Below, piece after piece: positions 1 through 7,007 of a stretch of 9,073 nucleotides of DNA. Source of the stretch: Streptomyces sp. NRRL WC-3549 (lineage in GTDB: Bacteria > Actinomycetota > Actinomycetes > Streptomycetales > Streptomycetaceae); assembly GCF_000721935.1 (NCBI RefSeq), contig NZ_KL585384.1:28268-37340 (forward strand). Direction: 5' to 3'. Numbering within the stretch: the first letter of the stretch is position 1; every line of letters begins with the position of its first letter. The translations under genes were made by a program, and so were the position numbers. The notes beneath the pieces are model-generated. The model made no database searches, had not been told where the DNA came from, and saw only the letters and a program-made list of their open reading frames with translations.

Positions 1-150
1 CTGCTGGCCAGTGTCCGCACCCAGGTCTACCGGCAGTCCCTGCCGCTGGCCACGGGCAACCTCCCCATCGTGCTCGGTGAGCTGGGGCCGGCCGCCGGGG
101 TGACCGGCGCGGCCCGACTCATCAGCGACCACCTGTTCTCGCCGGCCTGA
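1..150 (+). CDS. ROK-family protein, C-terminal end (probable sugar-responsive transcriptional regulator)
   Basis: Only the last 49 codons are in the window, read in frame 1 and ending at TGA 148-150. The tail has the arrangement usual at the end of ROK (repressor, ORF, kinase) proteins: a basic/aromatic stretch (RTQVYRQSL), a hydrophobic strand (LPIVLGELG), then a small-residue segment and final helix (GVTGAARLISDHLF) like the family's 'G..A...GAA.L....LF' ending. The helix-turn-helix and sugar/ATP sites would lie upstream, so regulator versus sugar kinase cannot be decided here. ROK regulators commonly sit beside the sugar ABC operons they control, and this one is immediately upstream of such an operon on the same strand; the regulatory link is inference. 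The ROK call is fairly likely but rests on a short segment. Confidence 0.7.
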   Translation: MLASVRTQVYRQSLPLATGNLPIVLGELGPAAGVTGAARLISDHLFSPA

Positions 151-177
151 TGTCCGGGCCGGTGCGTGATCCGGCGC

Positions 178-551
178 GGCGCGGGAGCACTGCTCCGCTC
201 CCGCACCACCGCTCCACTTCCGCACCACCGCACCGCACCAGCAGCACCGCTCCACACCAGCAGCACCGCACCGCAGGCACTACCACGCACGGCAGGCACC
301 ACCACCGCACCACGTGTGCAGCACCGCTCCGTACCAGAAGCACTGCTCCGTACCAGAAGCCCCGCTCCGTACCGCCGGCACCGCTCCGAATCAGAAGCAC
401 CGCACCGCGCACGTAGCACGCTCCGTATCACCGGCACCGCACCGAGTCCGTAGCACCGTACCGCCTCCGTAGCACCGCCCCGTTCCAAACCCGTAGCACC
501 GCCCCGTTCAAGCAGCAGCCCCGCACCGCCCCGTACCAGCAGTTCCGTCAG
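178..551. repeat. Degenerate 19-bp tandem direct-repeat array (about 19 units), noncoding
   Basis: Units can be laid end to end starting at 178, 197, 216, 235, 254, 273, 292, 312, 331, 350, 369, 388, 407, 425, 444, 463, 482, 506 and 533. Most are exactly 19 bases; 292 is 20, 407 is 18, and the last ones carry insertions (24 and 27 bases) before the pattern fades. A typical unit is GTACCAGAAGCACCGCTCC; the second half (GCACCGCTCC or GCACCGCACC) is best kept and the first half varies more. The period is not a multiple of three, so reading frames shift from unit to unit and the array cannot encode a peptide repeat. The + strand is C-rich and G-poor (for example 29 C against 7 G in 191-240). There are no unique spacers, so it is not CRISPR. 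It fills most of the 504-base gap between the ROK gene and the ABC operon; no gene or convincing promoter is seen in that gap. Function unknown: regulatory DNA, a Rho-loading transcript or simple slippage expansion are all possible. Confidence 0.8.
181..204 (+). terminator. Hairpin 30 bases after the ROK gene, possible terminator
   Basis: GCGGGAGC (181-188) pairs perfectly with GCTCCCGC (197-204) around an 8-base loop. It begins 30 bases after the upstream stop codon, where an intrinsic terminator would be expected. There is no T-tract after it, which is common for actinomycete terminators. The hairpin is built from the first two units of the 19-bp repeat array, so the pairing could be a by-product of repeat sequence. 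Confidence 0.45.
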
Positions 552-580
552 CAGTACGGCACCGCCGGCACTGCGCCCTG

Positions 581-625
581 CCCGCTCACCGGCCGTCCCC
601 AGGCTCCCGGCCACGCCCGAGCGGG
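581..625 (+). promoter_or_regulatory. Composite hairpin in the leader of the ABC operon
   Basis: CCCGCTC (581-587) pairs with GAGCGGG (619-625). Inside it GGCCG (591-595) pairs with CGGCC (608-612), giving a two-part stem with small internal loops. It ends 29 bases before the ATPase start codon. It could be an attenuator or a leader structure if transcription starts upstream, but chance pairing is common in DNA this GC-rich and no promoter could be identified nearby. Confidence 0.25.
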
Positions 626-641
626 GGAGACACCATTCGCC

Positions 642-648
642 GAGGGGA
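642..648 (+). promoter_or_regulatory. Ribosome binding site deciding the ATPase start at 655
   Basis: GAGGGGA lies 6 bases before ATG 655. The alternative in-frame ATG at 757 would remove the repeat-encoded leader and start just before the conserved ABC fold, but it has no purine-rich element in front of it. The 655 start is therefore preferred. Confidence 0.55.
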
Positions 649-654
649 TTCGTC

Positions 655-2215
655 ATGGCACCAGAACCACCGCCCCCGCTCGACCCAGTACCCCCGCTCG
701 ACCCAGTACTCCCGCTCGACCCAGTACTCCCGCTCGACGCAGCCCCCCTGCTCACGATGTCCGGCATCACCAAGTCCTTCCCCGGTGTGCGCGCCCTCGA
801 CGGCGTGGACCTCGAGGTCCAGGCGGGCGAGGTCCACTGCCTCCTCGGCCAGAACGGTGCCGGCAAGTCCACCCTCATCAAGGTGCTCGCCGGCGCCCAC
901 CAGCCCGACGACGGGGCCATCACCTGGCAGGGCTCACCCGTCCGGCTCTCCTCGCCGATCACCGCGATGCGTCTCGGCATCGCGACCATCTACCAGGAAC
1001 TCGACCTGGTGGAAGGCCTGTCGGTCGCGGAGAACGTCTTCCTCGGCCACGAACCGACCACCGCGGGCTTCGTCGTCCGCGGCCGCGAGGCCAGGAACGC
1101 GGCCGCCGCGCTGCTGGAACGGCTGGGCCACCCGGAGATCGACCCGTCCCGTGAGGTGGGCGACCTCTCCGCCGCCCATCAGCAGATCGTCTCCATGGCC
1201 CGCGCGCTCTCCCACGACGTCCGCCTCATCGTGATGGACGAACCGTCCGCCGCGCTCGACCCCGACGAGGTCGACAACCTCTTCCGCATCGTCGAGGGCC
1301 TCACCTCCGACGGCGTGGCCGTCGTCTACATCTCGCACCGGCTGGAGGAGATCCGCCGCATCGGCGACCGGGTGACCGTGCTCAAGGACGGCCGGGCCGT
1401 CGCCGTCGGGCTCCCGGCCGCCTCCACCCCCACGCGCGACATCGTCGCCATGATGACCGGCCGCAACGTCGAGTACGTCTTCCCGCCCCGCCCCGCCCCC
1501 GGCGCCCGGCAGGCCGCCGTGGAACCCGTACTCACCGTCGAAGGCCTGTGCCGTGAGGGCGAGTTCGAGCCGTTGGACCTGAAGCTGCGGCCCGGCGAGA
1601 TCGTCGGCCTCGCCGGCCTCGTCGGCTCCGGGCGCTCCGAGATCCTGGAGACCGTCTACGGCGCCCGCAGGCCCACCGCCGGCCGGGTCGAGGTCGCCGG
1701 AACCCCGCTGCGCCCCGGCAGCGTCCGGGCCGCCGTCGCCGCGGGCATCGGCCTCGCCCCCGAGGAACGCAAGGCGCAGGCACTGCTGCTGACCGAGTCG
1801 GTCACCCGTAACGTCTCGCTCGCCACGCTCTCCCGGTTCGCCCGCGGCGGCTGGCTCGACCGGGGCGCCGAGCGCACGGAACCCGGAGGCCGCCGTCCGC
1901 ACCCTGTCGGGCGGCAACCAGCAGAAGGCGGTCCTGGCCCGCTGGCTGCTGCGTGGCTGCCGGGTGCTGCTGCTCGACGAACCGACCCGCGGTGTGGACG
2001 TCGGTGCCCGCGCCGAGCTCTACGCCGTGATCCGTCGGCTGGCCGACGAAGGCCTCGCCGTCCTGCTCGTCTCCAGCGAGGTGCCCGAAGTCCTGGGCCT
2101 CGCCGACCGGGTGCTGGTACTCCGCGAAGGCCGCGTCGTCCACGAGGCCGCCGCCCAGGAGCTCGACGAGCACCGTGTACTCGACCTCGTCATGGAAGGG
2201 AGCCCGACGTCATGA
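655..2215 (+). pseudogene. Ribose/inositol-type ABC importer ATPase (RbsA-like), frameshifted with a small internal deletion
   Basis: This is the energising subunit of a CUT2-type sugar ABC importer, with two nucleotide-binding domains (NBDs) in one chain. In NBD1 (about residues 32-280) I see Walker A GQNGAGKST (65-73), a Q-loop YQE (113-115), signature LSAAHQQ (171-177, a family-typical variant of LSGGQ), Walker B LIVMDEPSAAL (191-201) and H-loop His228. NBD2 begins near residue 290 with a degenerate Walker A, GLVGSGRSE (321-329), which is normal for this family. Near base 1880 the frame is lost: frame 1 reads up to RGAERTE (ends 1881), while the rest of NBD2 continues in frame 2 from about 1880, with signature LSGGNQQK (1904-1927), Walker [12 protein letters not shown] and the end MEGSPTS, stop 2213-2215. 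The 1561-base span is not divisible by three. Compared with RbsA, about 14 residues before LSGGNQQK are missing, which fits a net deletion of about 41 bases (2 modulo 3) rather than a single-base error. The N-terminus carries a repeat-encoded leader. The gene overlaps the permease start by 4 bases. As written, a full transporter ATPase cannot be made; an assembly error in GC-rich sequence is an alternative. Confidence 0.85.
675..746 (+). repeat. 18-bp in-frame tandem repeat encoding (PLDPVL)n at the ATPase N-terminus
   Basis: Four successive 18-base units begin at 675, 693, 711 and 729. Units 2 and 3 are identical (CCCGCTCGACCCAGTACT), unit 1 differs at its last base, and unit 4 decays after CCCGCTCGACG. 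They encode PLDPVP, PLDPVL, PLDPVL and PLDAAP within residues 8-31, ahead of the conserved ABC fold that starts near residue 32. The unit length keeps the frame. Near-identity of neighbouring units points to recent slippage or unequal exchange. RbsA-type proteins do not normally carry this leader. Confidence 0.85.
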
Positions 2216-3261
2216 CACAGCCCGCGCCGTCGGCGCAGCACCACGGGCCGGGGAAGGGGCACACCGACGCCCCCGCCACCCCGCCCTCGAAACGGGGGGC
2301 CGCCGGCTCGCGCGCCTCCGGCTTCCGCCTCGACGTACGCAACCTGTCGCTGCTCGGCGTCCTCGCCGTGCTGGTGGCCGTCGGCGGCATCACCGAACCG
2401 GACGCCTTCCTGGACACCGGCAACCTCCAGCTGATCCTCACCCAGGCCTCCGTCATCGGGGTCGTCACCGTCGGCGTGACGTTCGTGATCACCAGCGGCG
2501 GCATCGACCTGTCCGTGGGGGCGATGGTCGCCCTCGCGTCCGTGTGGGCGACGACGCTGGCCACCCAGGAGTACGGCTTCGCGGGGATCCTGTTCACCGC
2601 CATGGTCGTCGGACTCGCCGCCGGGCTGGTCAACGGTCTCCTCATCGCGTACGGGGGGATGGTCCCCTTCATCGCGACGCTGGCCATGCTCGCCTCGGCA
2701 CGCGGGCTGGCGCTCCAGATCACCGACGGCAAGACACAGATCGTCACGGTGCGTTCGGTCCTGGACCTCGGACTGCCCGACAGCTACGTCCTGGGCATCC
2801 CGCCCCTGGTCCTCGTCTTCGCCGCGGTCACCGTGGCCGGCTGGCTGATCCTGAACCGTACGACCTTCGGACGCCGCACGGTCGCGGTCGGCGGGAACGC
2901 GGAGGCGGCCAGGCTCGCCGGCATCGACGTACGCCGTCAGCGGCTCTACCTCTACCTGCTGTCCGGACTGTGCTGCGGCATCGCCGCGTTCATGCTGATC
3001 ATCCTGTCCGGGTCGGGCCAGAACACCAACGGCAACCTGTACGAACTGGACGCCATCGCCGCCGCGATCATCGGCGGAACGCTGCTGAGCGGCGGCCGGG
3101 GCACGATCATCGGATCCGTCCTCGGCGTTCTCGTCTTCACCACGATCACCAACATTTTCGCCCTCAACAACCTGCAGAGCGACGTCCAGCAGATAGCCAA
3201 GGGCGCGATCATCGTCGCGGCCGTCCTGGTCCAGCGCCGCACTCTCCGCGGCGGCACCTGA
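2212..3261 (+). CDS. Ribose/inositol-type ABC transporter permease (RbsC-like)
   Basis: 349 residues, an integral membrane subunit of the sugar importer. Its ATG overlaps the ATPase stop codon (ATGA, 2212-2215), so the two are probably translationally coupled. Residues 1-40 form a hydrophilic Pro/Gly/His-rich cytoplasmic leader. Hydrophobic segments follow from about 46 to 340, enough for the 8-10 helices usual in this family. Family marks are GGIDLSVG (96-103), the cytoplasmic coupling loop [17 protein letters not shown] (217-233) followed by RLAGIDV, and [20 protein letters not shown] (278-297). The reading frame is intact and length is normal for the family apart from the extended N-terminus. 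It needs the ATPase encoded just upstream, which appears broken here. Substrate is a pentose, hexose or cyclitol by family; not resolvable further. Family assignment is very secure. Confidence 0.95.
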   Translation: MTQPAPSAQHHGPGKGHTDAPATPPSKRGAAGSRASGFRLDVRNLSLLGVLAVLVAVGGITEPDAFLDTGNLQLILTQASVIGVVTVGVTFVITSGGIDLSVGAMVALASVWATTLATQEYGFAGILFTAMVVGLAAGLVNGLLIAYGGMVPFIATLAMLASARGLALQITDGKTQIVTVRSVLDLGLPDSYVLGIPPLVLVFAAVTVAGWLILNRTTFGRRTVAVGGNAEAARLAGIDVRRQRLYLYLLSGLCCGIAAFMLIILSGSGQNTNGNLYELDAIAAAIIGGTLLSGGRGTIIGSVLGVLVFTTITNIFALNNLQSDVQQIAKGAIIVAAVLVQRRTLRGGT

Positions 3262-3328
3262 GCCGTACCCCCTACCGCACGCACCGGCACCCATCCGTAC
3301 GACGCACCGGACGAAGGGTTCGACAGCC

Positions 3329-4366
3329 ATGCCAGAAACAAGCCGCAGAGGACTGCTCTTCGGCACCGCGGCCGTCTCCGCGGGAGCCTTCCTCACCGCC
3401 TGCACCAGCAACGAGCCCAAGGAGAAGGAGACCGCGCAGAACAACCAGCCGGCCGCCGACGACAAGCCGGGAAAGCCCGTCACCATCGGCTTCGCCGGAC
3501 CGCAGGCCGACCACGGCTGGCTCAACGCGATCAACGTGCAGGCCAAGTCGCGGGCGGAGAGGTACTCCGAGGTGACCCTGGAGACCACCGAGGGCTCCAA
3601 CGACACCGCCGCGCAGATCGGCCAGGTCAAGACCCTCATCAACAAGAAGGTCGACGTCCTGGTCGTCCTCCCCGCCGACGGCAAGGCACTCACCCAGGTC
3701 GGCCTGGAAGCCATGAGGGCCGGCATCCCCGTCGTCAACCTCGACCGCGTCTTCGCCTCCCCGCAGGCCTACCGCTGCTGGGTCGGCGGCGACAACTACG
3801 GCATGGGCCTCAACGCCGGGCACTACATCGGCGAACAGCTCAAGGGCAAGGCGGACGCCAAGGTCGTCGAGCTGGCCGGCATCGACAACCTGGAACTGAC
3901 CAAGCAGCGCAGCCAGGGCTTCGCCGACGCCCTGAAGAACTACTCCAACATCAAGCTGGTGGCCCGTCAGGCCGCCGACTTCACCGTGGAGTCCGGCCAG
4001 GCCAAGATGGCGCAGCTGCTCCAGGCGCAGAAGCGGTTCGACGCCCTGTGGAACCACGACGACGACCAGGGCGTGGGCGCGCTGCGGGCGATCGAGCAGG
4101 CGGGCCGCGACGAGTTCCTCATGGTCGGCGGTGCGGGCGCCAAGTCCGCCATGGACGCCATCAAGGCCGGGAACAGCGTCCTGAGGGCCACGGTCCTGTA
4201 CCCGCCGACGATGGCCGCGTCCGCCATCGACCTGGCCCGCGCGCTCGGCCAGAGCAAGGGCGTCGCCGGGCTCGCCGAGATGGAGATCCCCACCTCCCTG
4301 ACCCTGTACTCGGCCGTGGTCAGCAAGGACAACGTCGACCAGTACCTGCCGACGGGCTTCAGCTGA
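3329..4366 (+). CDS. Sugar-binding lipoprotein of the ABC importer (RbsB-like periplasmic-binding protein)
   Basis: 345 residues. The N-terminus has a twin-arginine motif (SRRGLLFG, 5-12), a hydrophobic stretch and a lipobox LTAC with Cys25. It is therefore probably exported by Tat and lipid-anchored on the outer face of the membrane. A charged, Asn/Lys/Glu-rich linker (26-50) leads to the mature type I binding-protein fold: first strand VTIGFAGPQ (51-59), VDVLVVLPAD (108-117), IPVVNLDR (133-140), VGGDNYGMG (152-160), and the second-lobe stretch WNHDDDQGVGALRAI (241-255). These match the D-ribose/galactose/inositol-binding group. The start follows a modest GAAGGG element at 3313-3318, about 10 bases upstream. 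It sits 67 bases after the permease, with no clear hairpin or promoter in the gap, so it is probably co-transcribed. It captures the extracellular ligand for the permease; the ligand is unknown. Confidence 0.93.
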   Translation: MPETSRRGLLFGTAAVSAGAFLTACTSNEPKEKETAQNNQPAADDKPGKPVTIGFAGPQADHGWLNAINVQAKSRAERYSEVTLETTEGSNDTAAQIGQVKTLINKKVDVLVVLPADGKALTQVGLEAMRAGIPVVNLDRVFASPQAYRCWVGGDNYGMGLNAGHYIGEQLKGKADAKVVELAGIDNLELTKQRSQGFADALKNYSNIKLVARQAADFTVESGQAKMAQLLQAQKRFDALWNHDDDQGVGALRAIEQAGRDEFLMVGGAGAKSAMDAIKAGNSVLRATVLYPPTMAASAIDLARALGQSKGVAGLAEMEIPTSLTLYSAVVSKDNVDQYLPTGFS

Positions 4367-4398
4367 CCGGGCCCCGCCGCCGCCACCGAACCACCGAC

Positions 4399-4408
4399 GA
4401 GGAGGAAG
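4399..4408 (+). promoter_or_regulatory. Strong ribosome binding site for the Gfo/Idh oxidoreductase
   Basis: GAGGAGGAAG precedes ATG 4414 at good spacing (the AGGAGG core ends 8 bases before it). It sets the start; the same frame is open far upstream inside the binding-protein gene, but that stretch is Arg/Pro-rich frame shadow. Confidence 0.75.
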
Positions 4409-4413
4409 TCCGC

Positions 4414-5646
4414 ATGGCTCTTGGAGAAGACACGGAGCAGGAGGCCGGGGCGTCGCCGCCGGCACACCGGCCGACGGCGACGATCGGCGTCGGCATGGTC
4501 GGATACGCGTTCATGGGCGCCGCCCACTCACAGGGCTGGCGCACCGCGGGCCATGTCTTCGACCTGCCGGTCAGACCCGTCCTCGCCGCGATCTGCGGAC
4601 GCGACCGCACGGCGGTCGAGGCCGCCGCCGCCCGCCACGGGTGGGCGGCGGCGGAGACGGACTGGCGTGCCCTGATCGCCCGGGACGACGTGGACCTGGT
4701 CGACATCTGCACCCCCGGCGACAGCCACGCCGAGATCGCCGTCGCCGCCCTGGAGGCGGGCAAGCACGTCCTGTGCGAGAAGCCCCTCGCCAACACCGTC
4801 GCCGAGGCGGAGGCGATGGCCGAGGCGGCCGAACGCGCCGCGGCCCGCGGGCAGGTGGCGATCGCGGGCTTCAACTACCGCAAGGTGCCCGCCCTCACCT
4901 ACGCCCGCTCGCTGATCGCGGGCGGGCGGCTGGGCACGCTGCGGCACGTGCGGGCCGCCTACCTCCAGGACTGGCTCGTGGACCCCCTGTCGCCGTTGAC
5001 CTGGCGGCTGAAGCGCGAGCACGCCGGCTCGGGCGCGCTGGGGGACCTCGGTGCGCACATCGTCGACCTCGCGCAGTACCTGGCCGGGGAGCCGATCGTC
5101 GGGGTCTCCGCGGTCAGCGAGACGTTCGTACGGGAACGCCCGGTCCTCGCCGGGCCCGCCGCCGGGCTCTCCGGGGCCGCCGACGGTGCCGTGCGGGGGG
5201 CGGTCACCGTCGACGACGCCGCGCTGTTCACGGGCCGGCTGGCATCCGGCGCGCTGGCCTCCTTCGAGGTGACGAGGATGGCGGCCGGCCGGAAGAACGC
5301 CCTGCGCCTGGAGGTCAACGGGCAGCTCGGGTCGATCGCCTTCGACCTGGAACGGCTCAACGAACTGTCCTTCCACGACCACACCGAGCCGGCCGCGTCC
5401 GCCGGATTCCGGCGGATCCTCGTCACCGAACCCGAGCACCCCTACCTGGAGGCCTGGTGGCCGCCGGGCCACGGGCTCGGCTACGAGCACACGTTCGTGC
5501 ACCAGGCGCGTGACGTGGTGCGCGCGATCACCGAGGGGGCCGCCCCCGTCCCGTCGTTCGCCGACGGCCTTCAGGTGCAGAGGGTGCTGGCCGCCGTCGA
5601 GGAGAGCGCCGCCAAGAACTCCGTGCACACCCCGGTCCCCTTCTAG
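4414..5646 (+). CDS. Gfo/Idh/MocA-family NAD(P)-dependent sugar or cyclitol oxidoreductase
   Basis: 410 residues. An N-terminal Rossmann domain starts after a 20-residue hydrophilic leader: [12 protein letters not shown] (24-35) is the dinucleotide-binding loop. [11 protein letters not shown] (91-101) and the hallmark [13 protein letters not shown] (116-128) follow, containing Glu122-Lys123-Pro124. The C-terminal alpha/beta domain has [15 protein letters not shown] (208-222). By family analogy with inositol dehydrogenase, Lys123, Asp211 and His215 would be the catalytic residues; the Asp-x-x-x-His spacing matches. Members oxidise or reduce a hydroxyl/keto group on sugars, cyclitols or glycosides in the cytoplasm. 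It lies 47 bases after the binding-protein gene and is followed, with coupled translation, by a TIM-barrel sugar enzyme, so it most likely acts on the imported substrate. Length is slightly above the family norm because of the leader and an Ala/Gly-rich insert near 245-265. Exact substrate and cofactor preference are unknown. Confidence 0.93.
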   Translation: MALGEDTEQEAGASPPAHRPTATIGVGMVGYAFMGAAHSQGWRTAGHVFDLPVRPVLAAICGRDRTAVEAAAARHGWAAAETDWRALIARDDVDLVDICTPGDSHAEIAVAALEAGKHVLCEKPLANTVAEAEAMAEAAERAAARGQVAIAGFNYRKVPALTYARSLIAGGRLGTLRHVRAAYLQDWLVDPLSPLTWRLKREHAGSGALGDLGAHIVDLAQYLAGEPIVGVSAVSETFVRERPVLAGPAAGLSGAADGAVRGAVTVDDAALFTGRLASGALASFEVTRMAAGRKNALRLEVNGQLGSIAFDLERLNELSFHDHTEPAASAGFRRILVTEPEHPYLEAWWPPGHGLGYEHTFVHQARDVVRAITEGAAPVPSFADGLQVQRVLAAVEESAAKNSVHTPVPF

Positions 5647-5651
5647 GAGGT
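5645..5651 (+). promoter_or_regulatory. Ribosome binding site overlapping the upstream stop codon
   Basis: AGGAGGT begins within the TAG stop (5644-5646) of the oxidoreductase gene and ends 8 bases before ATG 5660. Terminating ribosomes would sit directly on this site, so translation of the two enzymes is probably coupled. It also fixes the start of the TIM-barrel gene. Confidence 0.75.
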
Positions 5652-5659
5652 CCCCGAGC

Positions 5660-6685
<1,026 letters not shown>

Positions 6686-6749
6686 CGGAGCTCGGTACCC
6701 CTGACGCGGCGGCGGCCGAGCCGGAACCGGCCCGCGCCCGCACAGGGCC

Positions 6750-6778
6750 GCCCCCGGGGCCACCCCGGCCCCGGGGGC
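6750..6778 (+). terminator. Strong GC hairpin, probable operon terminator
   Basis: GCCCCCGGGGCC (6750-6761) pairs perfectly with GGCCCCGGGGGC (6767-6778) across a 5-base loop, giving a 12-bp all-GC stem 65 bases after the last operon gene. No T-tract follows, as is common in Streptomyces. The stem is symmetrical and would form on the other strand too, but no gene converges from the right. Confidence 0.8.
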
Positions 6779-6848
6779 CGTCCGGCCTGCCCGGACACCG
6801 CTTTGTCCACCAGCGGGAAAAAGCTCGACGCGCAATCCGCACAAGGGC

Positions 6849-6877
6849 TTTCCGTCCCGGACGAACCCCGCTACGGT
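6849..6877 (+). promoter_or_regulatory. Weak candidate promoter for the secreted dehydrogenase gene
   Basis: TACGGT (6872-6877) fits the TAnnnT pattern of a vegetative -10 box; TTTCCG (6849-6854) is 17 bases upstream but matches TTGACA poorly. It would place transcription start near 6884, giving a leader of about 125 bases. Some promoter is expected here because a terminator precedes it, but this exact site is uncertain. Confidence 0.25.
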
Positions 6878-6883
6878 CCCCTA

Positions 6884-6893
6884 CGTGTACACG
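6884..6893. promoter_or_regulatory. 10-bp perfect palindrome, candidate operator
   Basis: CGTGTACACG reads the same on both strands and lies just after the candidate -10 box, where a bound dimeric repressor would block initiation. The regulator is not identified. A 10-bp palindrome can occur by chance. Confidence 0.3.
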
Positions 6894-6903
6894 ACATGAC
6901 TCG

Positions 6904-6936
6904 CGTCACCGGGAGCCTCAGCAGCCCCCGGTGACG
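6904..6936 (+). promoter_or_regulatory. Leader hairpin upstream of the secreted dehydrogenase gene
   Basis: CGTCACCGGG (6904-6913) pairs perfectly with CCCGGTGACG (6927-6936) around a 13-base loop. It would lie in the 5' untranslated leader, about 70 bases before the GTG start. It does not match a riboswitch class I recognise; it could be an mRNA-stabilising stem, an attenuator or, as DNA, a wide-spaced inverted-repeat operator. Confidence 0.45.
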
Positions 6937-6996
6937 AGCGCGGCAGTCCCCGCGCGGAACGGCAGAACGCACCCGCCCGAGCAACCGGCACTCTCC

Positions 6997-7002
6997 GGAG
7001 GA
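6997..7002 (+). promoter_or_regulatory. Ribosome binding site deciding the GTG start at 7008
   Basis: GGAGGA ends 5 bases before GTG 7008. The codons that follow form a standard signal peptide, which supports this GTG as the true start; the next in-frame ATG lies far inside the protein (7560). Confidence 0.75.
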
Positions 7003-7007
7003 CGCAC

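Larger units (their letters stand above)
6686..7007 (+). other. Gene-free gap between the operon and the secreted dehydrogenase gene
   Basis: This 322-base stretch contains a GC hairpin (6750-6778), an A-rich patch (GGGAAAAAGC near 6815-6824), a possible promoter (6849-6877), a palindrome (6884-6893), a hairpin (6904-6936) and the ribosome binding site for the next gene. No open frame in it has a family signature. Confidence 0.7.

Noticed and set aside
150..453. Small + strand ORFs rich in His, Pro, Arg and Thr over the repeat array
   Set aside because: They arise because the 19-bp repeat lacks stop codons in several frames. The same composition appears in more than one frame, there is no good ribosome binding site, and the period is not codon-compatible.
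178..551. CRISPR array
   Set aside because: The units are contiguous 19-bp direct repeats without unique spacers, and there are no cas genes nearby.
757..759. ATG 757 as the true start of the ATPase
   Set aside because: It aligns well with the family's usual N-terminus, but no ribosome binding site precedes it, whereas ATG 655 has GAGGGGA at good spacing. It remains a minority possibility.
586..900. Antisense ORF with a WVEREY hexapeptide repeat
   Set aside because: The repeat is only the reverse reading of the 18-bp units inside the ATPase N-terminus; the rest is antisense of conserved NBD1.
27..989. Antisense ORF with collagen-like Gly-Ser-Thr repeats
   Set aside because: It is the reverse complement of the repeat array and of the PLDPVL-coding repeats, overlaps the well-supported ATPase start, and shows no family motif.
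1618..1644. Degenerate Walker A in the second ATPase domain (GLVGSGRSE) as a sign of decay
   Set aside because: RbsA-type ATPases normally have a non-canonical second P-loop, so this is a family trait, not part of the lesion.
655..3261. A single 868-residue ATPase-permease fusion protein as the normal gene product
   Set aside because: Residues from about 410 to 519 in that frame are Arg/Pro-rich nonsense, while the conserved NBD2 motifs lie in another frame over the same bases. The permease also has its own ATG in a standard ATGA overlap. It is two genes, the first frameshifted.
2020..3738. Long antisense ORF over the permease and binding-protein genes
   Set aside because: Long antisense frames are routine in GC-rich actinomycete DNA. 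Its translation is low-complexity Asp/Gly/Arg sequence without domains, while the + strand carries conserved proteins.
6800..6860. A DasR- or ECF-sigma-type site near TTTGTCCACCAG and GGGAAAAAGC
   Set aside because: Matches to known consensus elements are too weak and lack the second half-site or properly spaced partner.
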